This document shows, piece by piece, positions 63,901 to 64,000 of a stretch of 64,000 nucleotides of DNA (positions are counted from its first letter, which is position 1; each line of letters opens with the position of its first letter). Below the pieces are notes generated by a model that was not told the origin of the DNA, searched no databases, and worked only from the letters and a program-made list of their open reading frames with translations. The stretch is from NCBI GenBank assembly GCA_008729055.1, contig SDUX01000156.1, forward strand, positions 1 to 64,000. The letters run 5' to 3'. Origin of the DNA: Pyropia haitanensis (Eukaryota > Rhodophyta > Bangiophyceae > Bangiales > Bangiaceae). The position numbers were made by a program, and so were the translations under genes.

Positions 63901-64000
63901 CTCAGCTACTGACGCGCTCCGAGCACGGGAGGCCTGAAACATCAGAATCTTCACCGTCTGCACCCCGTTCCTAGGTCGATGCCTGGCGTCCGCCTTGAGC
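60916..64000 (-). CDS. Ala/Lys-rich histone-H1-like nuclear protein (5' end outside window)
   Basis: The frame is open to the window edge (at least 1027 codons), so the start lies outside. The first part has a short folded-looking segment (VAERVADLLLQMTKEPRALAAVGSF). The rest is repetitive: (S/T)KTxSGGAAAAEAVAAS-type units of about 27-30 residues, then five near-identical 45-residue units (DNA 61733-62407) of the type KTAAKTAAGAAAAADAVAAS. The composition (Ala, Lys, Thr, Pro) resembles H1 tails and other DNA-compacting proteins. The C-terminus has a clear nuclear localisation signal (SRKRRIDGK … RSKRSRSKK). DNA binding is inferred from composition only. Stop TGA. Confidence 0.65.
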   Translation of the reverse strand, partial: LKADARHRPRNGVQTVKILMFQASRARSASVAERVADLLLQMTKEPRALAAVGSFVGRLDRAMLLKTGSSRVPRVVAVADIEDGLGRESEEEPDVGATTVGFPRGGRGMDTTPLDAAFETRDEAADVPNVVANVAAGVASLAADVATTNPAVGTEGGSADTRAGNATEKATVKQPAVPRRVPAGGAAAGSLEGEKLPPKGKRSAEAGGFSSASVRAALEATAARRRSDKDEGTLRKTTPGGKPKAKSSSSSAAATKTGKGRAAPLPGAVASSSTSKDALTGSGSVSGALDSDESQLSPSTAAVVAARRAAAGVLNLDFKKLPVKRTASGGKASSFRKRQDGRGVASPIEKNSAKPPLRGLERLRRPPGRPAWTPPAPAVRPGPINSASASHPGVARSVAPTVQAPDVASSAARQVYSKNSSGAPASPHTAAAAARAEMAHPKTVSGGASAAGMAAPSGHDNSAPPKQVWGGAPAAEAAANSGRVEKSPPKIVTGGAAAAEAVAASGSAEKAPSKTVSGGAAAGEAAAIDGRGEKTAAKTAARAAAAVDAVAASALARKSAAQTVSGGGAAPVAVDTGEKTAAKTAAGAAAAADAVAASGPAKKSAAQTVSGGAAAPVAADTGAKTAAKTAAGAAAAADAVAASGPAKKSAAQTVSGGGAAPVAVDTGEKTAAKTAAGAAAAADAVAASGPAKKSAAQTVSGGAAAPVAADTGAKTAAKTAAGAAAAADAVAASGPAKKSAAQTVSGGAAAPVAADTGGPAKIAAPTTASGGARSALAAVATGTEKNASAKISTGGAAAVEAAAASVPGKNSTTKTGSGGAAAAEASVAGKKAKKATPETSSGGAAAVAAGASGEPAKMATPHIVPCASGATEAIAASVPGKNAAPKTGPGAAAAAEVAGATQAGEAAPAPSSSHYLRSGAARRSAPRTTTFAPQSAASLRSGAVPKAASPETSAVAPATSPAKSSTLRRTTRAASASAKEDLSSLDRLQGAAALRGGAGPSRKRRIDGKTSSEGEPAPRSKRSRSKK
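61733..62407. repeat. five 135-bp tandem repeats in the coding region
   Basis: Units start at 61733, 61868, 62003, 62138 and 62273, each 135 bp. Alternating variants (ttcgcgcca/gccgcc and ttctcgcca/accgcc) show a 270-bp higher-order unit: 61868-62137 recurs as 62138-62407, diverging only in the last half-unit. Confidence 0.93.

Overview
The window looks like nuclear DNA of a GC-rich photosynthetic eukaryote. The evidence is eukaryotic retroelements and DNA transposons, a SET-domain gene, a Ulp1-type protease, and a divergent relative of magnesium-chelatase subunit H, all with very alanine- and arginine-rich frames. A red alga of the Porphyra/Pyropia type or a green alga would fit, but this is inference. 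No bacterial operon, rRNA, tRNA or CRISPR array was recognised.

Layout. 1-5540: the 3' 5.5 kb of a Ty3/gypsy chromovirus on the plus strand (gag, pol with chromodomain, 3' LTR); its 5' LTR lies left of the window. It sits inside 5541-26900, a head-to-tail array of a tyrosine-recombinase (DIRS-like) retrotransposon on the minus strand: four complete units of 5111, 5112, 5088 and 5112 bp plus a 937-bp remnant cut by the gypsy LTR. Each unit reads gag, then RT/RNase H/methyltransferase-like, then tyrosine recombinase. 27615-29996: a pogo-like DNA transposon with 39-bp terminal inverted repeats and a frameshifted transposase. 30000-37700: extremely GC-rich sequence holding minus-strand coding remains, namely HEAT-repeat blocks (about 30.5-31.3 kb) and Mg-chelatase-H-like blocks (about 33.0-34.7 kb), followed by a degenerate ~66-bp repeat. 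37700-40500: no convincing gene.

40507-60024 holds pieces related to KDZ-type (Kyakuja-Dileera-Zisupton) transposons: a 1362-residue zinc-cluster protein ending in a Ulp1 protease, a SET-domain protein, an unrecognised Ser/Pro-rich protein, and a separate minus-strand KDZ-like transposase core. Most of these are bracketed by clusters of a short TCGGCAC/GTGCCGA motif, and a ~350-bp direct repeat flanks the SET segment. Between them, 52608-55701 is a 3.1-kb palindrome with nearly identical outer arms and diverged inner arms. The right edge (60916-64000) is the 3' part of a minus-strand gene for an Ala/Lys-rich, histone-H1-like nuclear protein containing five 135-bp repeats.

Most content is mobile. 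Several genes are broken by apparent one-base losses, so each break could be real decay or a base-calling error in G/C runs. The GC-rich composition makes every strand open; where two frames competed, the one with recognisable motifs was chosen.
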